From positions 434,001 through 498,000 of the forward strand of contig CASFQA010000001.1 of the NCBI GenBank assembly GCA_949296775.1: a DNA stretch of 64,000 nucleotides, given 5' to 3'. Below are positions 8,137-16,487 of this stretch, one piece after another. The notes below the pieces were generated by a model. The model did not search any database, was not told the origin of the DNA, and saw nothing but the letters and a program-made list of their open reading frames with translations. Each line of letters begins with the position of its first letter. The stretch's first letter is position 1. A program made the translations under genes and the position numbers. The stretch is from an uncultured bacterium (GTDB lineage Bacteria; Bacillota_I; Bacilli_A; RFN20; CAG-826).

Positions 8137-10952
8137 CCACTCGGGCTGACACTGCCCTTAATCTTCCATTCGTTTTGCTCGTAGGCGAAACTGCGATAAA
8201 CATAACGAGTGCCGCTTTCGACATTCGAATCAAAACCTGTGAATTTCATAATCGAGCCGGAAGAATCGCTCAATCTAAAAGGAATAAAAGCGCCGTGATA
8301 GAAAATCATTGGCTTCCCACCATACGAAATAACGTGGTTGCCCGCATCGGTAACTTGCTTGAAACTACCGGAAAGCGAATTGATGCCCAAGGTGTTCTGA
8401 GCATTATTGTTGGCATAATATATATTTTGGGATACGGCGTTAGGGCTATCGAAAATAAAAGCATACAAATTCCCGTTGCCTACATCGGTTATTAAACCCG
8501 AGGTCCGATCGTAAAAACAATTTCGTCTCCCGGAACTATTAGGAAGTTCAGTCAAAACTTCGCCATTTGAAATTAATGGGGCGGAATAGAAACCGGCAAT
8601 ATTCACTTGATGCAAATTGATACTAAGCCCGACTTCTGCAGTCGAAGGCCCAGTCATGACGCCACAGCCAGAAAGATCCACGTTTACGTCCTTTATTTCG
8701 TTAAGAAAGGAATTATTATCGCGAAGATTGATTTCTCCGGCCAAAACATAGGGAGCTTTATTCCCAGAAGCAAAATTCAACTGGGCATCACAGTCGAAAC
8801 GCGCCGGTTTGTTTGAATAATAATTCCAAAAATTAGTCCACGAAAAAGCCCAATTACCGTTTCCTTCGTTATTCTGTTTTTCCTTTTTTCGCGTGTCGAA
8901 CCAGCCATAGCGCCTGCTGTCATCAAACTTGACGATATTACTGCCTTCATACTGATAATTCGAGTTGCCGTCATTAAGATTGTAATAATCCTGACACAAG
9001 ATGATGCCGGCCGAGCAATAATTAAATTGGTTGTCGGCATAATCCATATAAGAGCCAATGTTTTGTTGAATTAAGTCGTCAATATAAAAACTGCTACTGG
9101 AAAAATTCAACGTAGACGCCGCATCGGCAAAAAGGTAACAACCGGGGGCAAAAGTGAACTGCTGGTAAAAAGTTATATCTGAGTTATATGAATAAAAGTC
9201 GAAATATGGCGGTACCCAAATTGAGAATTTTTTGGAGCTGATCGAAATATCGTTCCCTCCAAATTCGACCGACATATAAAAACCGCCGATGTGAACGTCG
9301 GCATTTTCAAAAATCCAACTAAATCGCTGATAGGCAATATTCATCAATGTGGTATTTGACTTACTGTTCTTAACCTGATCATAAAGTTCAGTATTGTAGT
9401 ATGTCTTCCGAATAACGCGGCCACCAGTGTTCTTCATTTGAAACATGAAACAGTTTTCGGAACCGATGACGGGAGATCCGTTATCAGGAACCGGCCCTAC
9501 CAGCCCGACATCAAGGTGGAAAGCCCCCATGCTTGCACCGAAAGACAAAAGCAGTTTGCCGTAAAATTTTGACCCGTATTCACAAATTACGGTGCAGTCC
9601 AAATATGGACAGCGAAACATTTGCATAAAATCCATGCCTTGCGCGTAGATTTCCGGAAGAGAATTTTCCCTCCACGCATCCTCGACAACCAAGTTGGTGT
9701 ACATAATTGAGCCGTTGCGCAAAACAATGTTGCCGGTCCTGCCTTCCGAAGAATCGGTAACCGACCCAAACGAATCGATCATCGAACCGTTTTCGACAAT
9801 TAGGTCAAAACCGTTCAAATCGATTTCGCAATAGGGGCCGACCATGAACCCTTGATAATTTAATTGAGTCCATTGCAGCGGATCGCCAGCGTTAGCTTCA
9901 TAGGACCTGACTGTAAATGCAAAGCCGGTCAAACCCGCAAGGGTAATCGAGGTCCCGGTGAAAACAACGTCACAATTCAATGTCAATCGGTTTGCGCAGT
10001 ATTCGGACTGATACTCTGCTCCGATTGAATCGCCAAAAACAATAGCATCCGATTTCCAAGGCGATCCAGACATGTCGCTTAAATTAATTGGCTTATAAAA
10101 TTCGTTGTATTTGTCTTCCTGACCAGGCACATAATCGGAATCATGGGTCTCGAGTCCAATGGAGCTGTGGCTGCGAGTATAAGATACGTTTGTTCCGTTT
10201 TGGAAGGCCCACTCAGTAACACCGGCGCCCCATGCACCATCATTATACGTTTGTCCGTAATACCCTATTTGCCGTCCAGCGTGATTGTTACTTACACGTG
10301 AACCAGAATAGCCAACTGCATTAGTGTTTCGCCGTGCAATCATAAAGTCTTTGTTATTGTAAGAACTATCTAAGGTTAAACAGTCTTCTGTATCGCCGTT
10401 GTCCCCTTTGACATGGAAAGTCGTTCCGCCTCCGGCCAACCAAAAACAATTGTTGGTCAAAGAAATCGCGTTGTCCAAACCCGCCAGATAGGCTGCATCG
10501 CCTCCACTGAACTTAGGCGTAGAGGTATTGATGTCGGTATTGACGACCCCGCTTTGTGTTTGGGGCTGATTCGTCCTATATTCTTCCCAGTATTCAGCCA
10601 ATAACGTAGTAGAGGAATTAACAACAGAGGCAGTTAAAGTCAAATCGTTTTCTAAAATAAAATGGTTATTAAGATATTGACTGCCACTAGCCCAAGTATA
10701 AACAGAGTTGTTTCTAACAGTAAAAGGGGCATCTTTAAGGCTTAAAACATATCCTTTGGGAAAACTCTTTGTTTCGGTTTCAGAATCCCACTTAAAAGTA
10801 ACATTAACCTCATTATCGGCTCCTTCGCTAACGTCTTGGGAATTTTGGTAACCGAGGAAATCTTCAAGATAAAGTTTTCCTAACGAAGGCATTATCAAGC
10901 AAAAAACACCTGCCAACCCCGTTATGATTGGAACCAAACGCCCTTTCATCAA
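8124..10952 (-). CDS. Large surface protein, Asn/Ser/Tyr-rich, beta-helix-like
   Basis: A 942-residue protein with a single N-terminal hydrophobic stretch (about 8-26) and no lipobox. The rest is rich in Asn, Ser, Gly and Tyr, with many short beta-strand turns (for example 'CEIDLNGFDLIVENGSMIDSFG' region near 375-395 and 'GNIVLRNGSIMYTN'). This suggests a solenoid such as a beta-helix on the cell surface. It does not look like any enzyme I know. It is flanked by a SipW-type secreted protein (ATGA overlap at its start) and the ABC ATPase (13-base overlap at its end). Low GC compared with thrS. Its general architecture resembles that of the 843-residue protein two genes later, but I cannot claim homology. 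Confidence 0.6.
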   Translation of the reverse strand: MMKGRLVPIITGLAGVFCLIMPSLGKLYLEDFLGYQNSQDVSEGADNEVNVTFKWDSETETKSFPKGYVLSLKDAPFTVRNNSVYTWASGSQYLNNHFILENDLTLTASVVNSSTTLLAEYWEEYRTNQPQTQSGVVNTDINTSTPKFSGGDAAYLAGLDNAISLTNNCFWLAGGGTTFHVKGDNGDTEDCLTLDSSYNNKDFMIARRNTNAVGYSGSRVSNNHAGRQIGYYGQTYNDGAWGAGVTEWAFQNGTNVSYTRSHSSIGLETHDSDYVPGQEDKYNEFYKPINLSDMSGSPWKSDAIVFGDSIGAEYQSEYCANRLTLNCDVVFTGTSITLAGLTGFAFTVRSYEANAGDPLQWTQLNYQGFMVGPYCEIDLNGFDLIVENGSMIDSFGSVTDSSEGRTGNIVLRNGSIMYTNLVVEDAWRENSLPEIYAQGMDFMQMFRCPYLDCTVICEYGSKFYGKLLLSFGASMGAFHLDVGLVGPVPDNGSPVIGSENCFMFQMKNTGGRVIRKTYYNTELYDQVKNSKSNTTLMNIAYQRFSWIFENADVHIGGFYMSVEFGGNDISISSKKFSIWVPPYFDFYSYNSDITFYQQFTFAPGCYLFADAASTLNFSSSSFYIDDLIQQNIGSYMDYADNQFNYCSAGIILCQDYYNLNDGNSNYQYEGSNIVKFDDSRRYGWFDTRKKEKQNNEGNGNWAFSWTNFWNYYSNKPARFDCDAQLNFASGNKAPYVLAGEINLRDNNSFLNEIKDVNVDLSGCGVMTGPSTAEVGLSINLHQVNIAGFYSAPLISNGEVLTELPNSSGRRNCFYDRTSGLITDVGNGNLYAFIFDSPNAVSQNIYYANNNAQNTLGINSLSGSFKQVTDAGNHVISYGGKPMIFYHGAFIPFRLSDSSGSIMKFTGFDSNVESGTRYVYRSFAYEQNEWKIKGSVSPSGWSW

Positions 10953-11584
10953 ACCATCCTCACTAAGAAACTAGAAAGAACCATTGAAGAAAGCGCGCTA
11001 ATATCGGGAATCGAAAATTCGAATACGCAATTGAATTGAATCGGACTTGTGGCGTTATTGCCGGTCTTCTCAACGACATATTGAAGACTGTTTCGATCAT
11101 AACTGGCTCCGGCAAAATGATCGGCAATATAGTAGGACGCGCTGATTCCGTTCGACTCAAATACCCTTTCCGCAGTACCGCATCGTTCATTTTGACTGCC
11201 CGGGGTCAAATATACGGAAGAATAATCCAAATATTCACTGAATTCGCCAATAAGCTCGAATTCAATTTTTTCGTATTGATGGGCGCTAGCAAAAGAACGG
11301 AGAGAATTTAATCCGCCCTGTGCAAATTCAAGAGTCGCGATAACAGAATACGTATAAACGCCATGTGAGCTTGATGCAGAAGTTAATACCGATTCAATCG
11401 ATAAATAGGGCACATCGGAATAATAAGAATCAATTGCGTAATCAATAGTTATATTGCCAAAAGCAGTTGAGTAAGAATGGTTGCCAACCCCCGGGTTATA
11501 TTCTATCGCCCCATAAGTCGCACTAACCGCGCAGAAAGGCAAGCAAAGAGCTAGCAACATAGATGGAAAGCGGCGGTTTTTCAC
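10949..11584 (-). CDS. Secreted protein with SipW/TasA-type signal peptide
   Basis: A 211-residue protein. The signal region is basic, then hydrophobic, and ends in SATYGAI (21-27). The TasA-like protein at the head of the same operon has the near-identical GATFGAI, the type of site cut by SipW-like signal peptidases. The mature part is beta-rich with no known domain. It ends with a short hydrophobic run (SALSSMVLSSFLVRMV), which could be membrane-associated. The start and stop both overlap neighbours by four bases (ATGA). I infer that it is a substrate of the signal peptidase encoded upstream and a minor matrix or fibre component. Confidence 0.6.
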   Translation of the reverse strand: MKNRRFPSMLLALCLPFCAVSATYGAIEYNPGVGNHSYSTAFGNITIDYAIDSYYSDVPYLSIESVLTSASSSHGVYTYSVIATLEFAQGGLNSLRSFASAHQYEKIEFELIGEFSEYLDYSSVYLTPGSQNERCGTAERVFESNGISASYYIADHFAGASYDRNSLQYVVEKTGNNATSPIQFNCVFEFSIPDISALSSMVLSSFLVRMV

Positions 11585-12690
11585 GCGCTAACCTCCTCAA
11601 AACAAGCGTATACAGTTAACGATCGCGTAATGGGCGTAAGGTCGGTAAGCCTGCCAGAGGTGGGATCCTTCGGACCAACGGAAGAGGTATACCACCCCAA
11701 GAAAGTCGCCCCATCCTTAGTAGCCAATGGAAGACTTGGAATTGCCGATCCATATTGCACATCGACATATGGAACGTCGTCCCAAAGCAAAACACCCCCA
11801 TTGGTAACGGCATCAAACGTCACGCGCAGCAAAGGCTTCTCCTCACCAAGCGTCGCTACCTCTCGCCAAACGTAATTTGAATACCGATAGATTATCAATG
11901 CGGTCAAATCAAAATAATAATCGCCATCCTTGGCTCCATCGACGAAAGTTGGCTTCTGATTCCCGCTGAACCAACGAGTGCCGGATTCCGGCATATCGAA
12001 CTCCAACACAACTGGGTTTTCCAAATCATCGGTATAAGTAATCGTAAGATAATATTTGCCAGCGTATTCATCGGTTACGGCAACAATCGATTCGATCCCC
12101 CTGCCATCTTTTCCGTCCTCGCCATTTTTATAGGGCAATCGGATTTCAGTTGGTTTGACAGTCGGATCCGTATAGGTGATGGTAATTATGATATCCCCAT
12201 TGTTCTCGGTCGTCTGACTGACCGAGGAAATGCCAACCCCATCTTTTCCCTGCGGCAAGGCGAAGGCGTGTTCTTCTCCATCGCTGGTGAGGAAAGTGAT
12301 GGTCGTCAATCCGGTCTCTTCGTCATAAGAGGAAGAAAAACTTTCGATGCTATTGGCATTTGGAATTTCCCAAATCGAAGGATCAAGGGTCGGATCGGTA
12401 TAGGTTATGGTAATGACCAGCCCCGATCCGTCTTTCGCTTCCTCACTTTCGATGGATGCGATGCCAATCCCTTCGGGGCCTTGGTCACCTTTATCGCCTT
12501 TGGGGATAGTGAAGGTGACGGTCGGAACGTCCTCATCGGTGAAGACGATGGAGACCTTCTTGCTGCCGTCGTCGAGATTCTCAACGATAACGTCTTGGAT
12601 ATATAGACCTTCCTCGGTCCCAAGCAGCCCGCAGGAAGAAAGGGAGAAGGCCGAAACCAATCCGAGCAAAAGATTCTTAAGTTTACGCAT
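11581..12690 (-). CDS. Lipoprotein with collagen-like motifs and InlB B-repeat-like C-terminus
   Basis: A 369-residue lipoprotein; the lipobox ends LSSC (Cys20). It has a repeating design: a beta segment ending 'ITITYTDPT', then a Gly-rich turn such as GDKGDQGPEGIGI, GKDGVGI or GEDGKDGRGI, seen three times. These are short collagen-like or phage-tail-like connectors. The last 80 residues ('RVTFDA..GGV', 'ATFLGWYTS', 'VYACFEE') match the InlB B-repeat/Listeria-Bacteroides repeat pattern of surface proteins. It likely stands on the outside of the membrane as a rigid rod. Its start overlaps the zinc-ribbon gene by eight bases. Confidence 0.75.
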   Translation of the reverse strand: MRKLKNLLLGLVSAFSLSSCGLLGTEEGLYIQDVIVENLDDGSKKVSIVFTDEDVPTVTFTIPKGDKGDQGPEGIGIASIESEEAKDGSGLVITITYTDPTLDPSIWEIPNANSIESFSSSYDEETGLTTITFLTSDGEEHAFALPQGKDGVGISSVSQTTENNGDIIITITYTDPTVKPTEIRLPYKNGEDGKDGRGIESIVAVTDEYAGKYYLTITYTDDLENPVVLEFDMPESGTRWFSGNQKPTFVDGAKDGDYYFDLTALIIYRYSNYVWREVATLGEEKPLLRVTFDAVTNGGVLLWDDVPYVDVQYGSAIPSLPLATKDGATFLGWYTSSVGPKDPTSGRLTDLTPITRSLTVYACFEEVSA

Positions 12691-13777
12691 CTTTCCGCCC
12701 TCCTAATCTAAATAGCAAATCCGGGGCCCATAGGCGACTTATGCCGTCTTTGACATATGGTTGATAATGCGCATGACACGCAGGGCAATTCCTCTCACTA
12801 GATAATCGCTCGCCGCATAAAGGGCAAAATCCGGTATCGGAGGCATTAAGTCCGAGCAAGCGAATCGGGGAGGAATAATCGTTGGACTGAAATAGCGAAA
12901 TCGCCGCTGATCCACCGGCGAAAGCAATGTTCATCGACGGGCCAATGAAGCCGCTTTCCAAAGTTATGCCGAACTTCCTCGAATCCCCGTTGACAAGATT
13001 GTTGACCCTTAGTTCCAGCTTGCCGTCATATCGGCGCACCCTAAACTCAAAGTCGCCATCAACGAAAACGGCCGGCAAAGAAGGGGAAATTGACTTTGCG
13101 TGGGTCCGGAAGTCCTCCAAAAGCCGCTTCAACACCACATCATCGTCCTGAGAATAAGAGGTAGTGAGATATAGGCGGTATAAGGACCCATAAAGCGGAT
13201 CGTAGTTCAAGACGTTGTTTGGGTGGACTTGATCATCGGACAACGGCTTAATGGAGGAATAAAAGGCTGACGAAGACAATAAACCAGCGATTTCATGCAG
13301 TCGCCTAATCGCCCCCATCTGGATGCTCAACTCGCCAAAATCCGATGCAAAGGAAAAAGCTTGCTCGGCGTTGCCCCATTTAGAGAAGCGAAGGGGGCCA
13401 ATCGCGGTTTCCAAACTGCCGTTTTGCAGGAGACTTCGATAAGCGAGGCTGGCTTCTTTCTCAATCAAATCGAGGCAAAGCTTCGCGAAACGGTTTTCAT
13501 AGGTCCCGAGTTCATCCTCCACGAGCTCGGCGTATATCTTCTTTGGCGTCAGCCGTTCGTTCAGGAACCCGAAATTTCGGCTTTGCTTGGCCGTTTGGGC
13601 GAAAAGACGGGGATTGAACTTTCGGGCTTTAGTCGCGTCTTCGAGATAAACCTCGGTCCGAATGCCTTTTCGAGCACGCAGAAGAATCTCGCTGAGGACA
13701 TCCAAAGCCCGCTCCGCTGCCTGGAGGTCGAATTGGCCAAGGGGCCGATATGTCGAAACCGATTGCTGAACGATCAT
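12683..13777 (-). CDS. DUF2357-like protein with C-terminal zinc ribbon, partner of McrB-like ATPase
   Basis: A 364-residue, probably cytosolic protein. The 'YENRF' motif (93-97) followed by an amphipathic helix is typical of DUF2357 proteins that pair with McrB-like ATPases. No PD-(D/E)XK nuclease motif could be found, unlike McrC. The C-terminus carries four Cys in two CxxC pairs (318, 321, 331, 334), a zinc ribbon, followed by a conserved-looking tail. Its ATG overlaps the ATPase stop (ATGA), so the two are made together and probably form one complex. Function inferred only from context; it may couple the ATPase to a client rather than cut DNA. Confidence 0.6.
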   Translation of the reverse strand: MIVQQSVSTYRPLGQFDLQAAERALDVLSEILLRARKGIRTEVYLEDATKARKFNPRLFAQTAKQSRNFGFLNERLTPKKIYAELVEDELGTYENRFAKLCLDLIEKEASLAYRSLLQNGSLETAIGPLRFSKWGNAEQAFSFASDFGELSIQMGAIRRLHEIAGLLSSSAFYSSIKPLSDDQVHPNNVLNYDPLYGSLYRLYLTTSYSQDDDVVLKRLLEDFRTHAKSISPSLPAVFVDGDFEFRVRRYDGKLELRVNNLVNGDSRKFGITLESGFIGPSMNIAFAGGSAAISLFQSNDYSSPIRLLGLNASDTGFCPLCGERLSSERNCPACHAHYQPYVKDGISRLWAPDLLFRLGGRKDA

Positions 13778-15570
13778 CGATTCCTCCTGAGCTCAGATTC
13801 AATGGTGGCGATGGTCTTTGGCATTTTCTCGCCGTAGGTTTTCTTCACATATTCCTCTAGTTCAACAAGGCCGGAATGATAGGCCATGTCAACCCTTCCC
13901 TTAGCTTTTCTAAGCACTTTAAAGGCAAATAGATAATCGAGCGCTCCCTCTTTGTCGCCCCGCATCGAAGCATAGACCGGAACCAAGGAAGCGGTTTGGA
14001 CCAAAAGACGGTTGCCGGTTTTGATGCCTAAGCAGACATCGGCTTGGGATAGCAAAGCCATGAATTTCTTAATCTCGTCTTCGCCTAGCCGGAAATCCTT
14101 GGATTCCCTGGCGGCGGTAGCCAAAGCATTAAGATCTTTGTACGAAAGGGGGGTCGGTTTGGCTTTGGAGGCAAACTCAATCGGTTCGTGGTACTGTTCG
14201 AAATCGAGAACGATAGCCCGGTCGATGACCTTATCGGTGATGGCGAAAGTCGAGTCATCGGTATTGGCGGTCCCGACAAAGCGAGTATTGGGAGTGAGGA
14301 TCAAGTCCCCGTTAGCCAAATTAGTCGGGGTATCCTCGGGCAGATTAATCAAATGAATCCTCCGTTCGTCCTCAGGGAACTCCAAGACCGAAAGGAAGGG
14401 GGCGAAATAATACTCGACTCGCGAGATGTTCATTTCGTCAAGGACCATAAGATTAAGGCGATTGGCCCGGAAACTCGCTTCATATAGCCGCTTTAGGAAT
14501 TCGGTCTCGAAGTAGACGCCGGTGAAATCATTGAAATAGCCAAGCAGATCATCTTTGTCCTTATAGGTCATCTGAATTGACTCAAAGAATGCGGTTTCGC
14601 CGATGAATTTGGCAAAATAACGCGGCAAGGAAGATTTACCGGTGCCAGAAACGCCTTCCAATATCGTCAACGGAGTAGTCATCAATGCCGATACGAACAT
14701 CGCCAAGTCGTTCAAGGAATAATATAAGGAGCAAGATGTCGCGAGATAATTCTGCAAATCCCCAACCAGTTTCTTTGTCGTGAGGCCATTCGGAAGGAAA
14801 GGGAGGCTCTGCTCGCCGGCGACGAATCGCTCATCAATCGCGGTAAGGCTCGGAAATACCCGTTTTCTGTCATAGCCTTCAACGATGCCACCACCGGCGA
14901 TGAGGGCGCCGGAAACGCTTGCGATTCCTCCATTGCCCTTGCCATCTTCCGGTTTCTTGTCGAAAGAATCGGCGATGTCCTTGTCATCTTTCTTCTCCGA
15001 CTCTTCCGCTTCCGGATTCGTCTCGTTCAATTTCTTCCCGCCTGCCATATTAACTGTTTCTCGATTAACAGTCGGCAACGCCAAAATGAATAAGTAGGCA
15101 GCAATGACGATCGCGTAAATCGCAATGAAAGCCAGCAAAGCGATAAAGATGGATTCGAAGGCAAAAGCGATGTTTTGGACATAACCATCACCGCCTTCAG
15201 GGATCGAAAACAAAGATCCGACCCCGAAGAAAACAAGGAACCCCCCTACGCCGATTAGGATTACGTAAGGGAACATCTTCGAGGAAATAAGCGTCTGATC
15301 ATGGGAATGGACGCTGTTGACGATGGAGAAGAGGGCGATGACTCCGAAAACAACGAATAAAGCAATAAATAGAATTAGGATATAAGCCGATATCGAGGCT
15401 TCGATGGTTGGAAAGCCAAACAGTTCCCCAATCGAGGCAATCAGGTTGTTTTTCTTGAAGACAATGTAATTGGCGTCTAAACCGCCAGCAACGAAAAAGC
15501 TAAGCAAAACGAAGAAAATGGCAGAAGACGTAATTGCTTTTTGCCAACGAGTGAATTTAAGAATCTTCAT
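13774..15570 (-). CDS. Membrane-anchored McrB-like AAA+ ATPase
   Basis: A 598-residue protein with two parts. Residues 1-175 hold about four membrane helices. After a charged linker (about 175-235), the rest is an AAA+ domain of the McrB/AAA_5 branch: Walker A GVSGTGKS (near 306-313), Walker B LMVLDEMN with the McrB-like continuation ISRVEYYFAPFLSVLE (near 375-396), and sensor 1 TANTDDST (near 432-439) followed by DKVIDRA. The start has AAGGAG upstream and overlaps the signal peptidase stop by 14 bases. McrB itself is soluble and works in DNA restriction. Membrane anchoring, and a locus full of secreted proteins, point to a remodelling or assembly role at the membrane. Confidence 0.8.
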   Translation of the reverse strand: MKILKFTRWQKAITSSAIFFVLLSFFVAGGLDANYIVFKKNNLIASIGELFGFPTIEASISAYILILFIALFVVFGVIALFSIVNSVHSHDQTLISSKMFPYVILIGVGGFLVFFGVGSLFSIPEGGDGYVQNIAFAFESIFIALLAFIAIYAIVIAAYLFILALPTVNRETVNMAGGKKLNETNPEAEESEKKDDKDIADSFDKKPEDGKGNGGIASVSGALIAGGGIVEGYDRKRVFPSLTAIDERFVAGEQSLPFLPNGLTTKKLVGDLQNYLATSCSLYYSLNDLAMFVSALMTTPLTILEGVSGTGKSSLPRYFAKFIGETAFFESIQMTYKDKDDLLGYFNDFTGVYFETEFLKRLYEASFRANRLNLMVLDEMNISRVEYYFAPFLSVLEFPEDERRIHLINLPEDTPTNLANGDLILTPNTRFVGTANTDDSTFAITDKVIDRAIVLDFEQYHEPIEFASKAKPTPLSYKDLNALATAARESKDFRLGEDEIKKFMALLSQADVCLGIKTGNRLLVQTASLVPVYASMRGDKEGALDYLFAFKVLRKAKGRVDMAYHSGLVELEEYVKKTYGEKMPKTIATIESELRRNR

Positions 15571-16474
15571 TTTGCTGAACTCCTTTGTCGATGGTTAATG
15601 ATGTATTCGTCGAGGTTCGCTTTTTATCAATCGTACCCTCGAAAGAAGAATTGAATTCGATGAACCCGTCCGGTGATTCGATAGTGATTTTGACGGCTCC
15701 GGCCTTGAAGAGATCTTTGATTTCGGCTAAACGCTTTTCTTTGATGGTTTCCGATTTTGAGAAATAGACCTCGGCGGCGATGATCACATAGGCTAACGCC
15801 GACATGCCAAGTATCCCATAATCGTCCTGGAGGTAGAAGGTCAAAGCTCCTAACGCAGGAATTCGAATCCCAGTATAACGGCCGTTGATCATGCCTAAGG
15901 TGATTTTAACCCCATCAGTGCCCGGCCCGGCATTGGCGTCGCCCCGAGTTATGAGGTATCCGTCGCCGATTTCAACGACCCGGTGGATGACGTTGATTCC
16001 CTCCGGATGCTTATAGCTTACGATATCGTAAAGTTGAATTTCGTCGAGCGAGTCTACTTTTTCTAGAACGACAATGTCATTGACGTAGATTCGATCGTCG
16101 CGCCCTTCTAGATAATCCGCGTTAGCGGGATCAACTGATGCCATCGATGGGGTTTTTACCGCCTCCAAGGAATAAGGTATCCCGAGATTCGGCATCGCGC
16201 GCGTGAAAATCAAAACGGCGACTGCCAGGAACAGCGCCCCCACGAAAATGTCGAATATAATGGAACCGGCCTTAGCCCAGCGCTTCCGCGTCGGGCTTTG
16301 GCTGGCTTTGCTTATTTGGTCCTCGACTATCTCGAAATCCGCTTCCCCCGAAGCCATCTCTTTCCGAGACAACCTCCACATATAAATAAGGAAGCCGGTT
16401 AAAAGAACCAAGAGGATGATCACCGCGACAAGAATCGCGATGAAGGTTGTGGATAAGAAGATCGGCAAGCCCAT
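15557..16474 (-). CDS. Signal peptidase I, SipW-like
   Basis: A 305-residue membrane protease of the S26B (ER/SipW) type. There is a first membrane helix at about 9-32, a second at about 71-91, then the catalytic region: Ser110 in TPSM, His164 in NVIHRVV (His in place of the Lys of bacterial P-type enzymes) and Asp179 in TRGDAN. A third helix lies near 215-232, followed by a cytosolic tail of about 70 residues. It should cut the signals of the TasA-like protein encoded just upstream and of the SATYGAI protein encoded downstream. The long N-terminal and C-terminal cytosolic parts are larger than in Bacillus SipW (about 190 residues). Confidence 0.88.
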   Translation of the reverse strand: MGLPIFLSTTFIAILVAVIILLVLLTGFLIYMWRLSRKEMASGEADFEIVEDQISKASQSPTRKRWAKAGSIIFDIFVGALFLAVAVLIFTRAMPNLGIPYSLEAVKTPSMASVDPANADYLEGRDDRIYVNDIVVLEKVDSLDEIQLYDIVSYKHPEGINVIHRVVEIGDGYLITRGDANAGPGTDGVKITLGMINGRYTGIRIPALGALTFYLQDDYGILGMSALAYVIIAAEVYFSKSETIKEKRLAEIKDLFKAGAVKITIESPDGFIEFNSSFEGTIDKKRTSTNTSLTIDKGVQQNEDS

Positions 16475-16487
16475 CTAGGGCCCCCAA

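Noticed and set aside
12683-15570. A type IV McrBC restriction system
   Set aside because: The ATPase is McrB-like, but no McrC-type nuclease motif was found, the ATPase is membrane-anchored, and the operon is full of secreted proteins.
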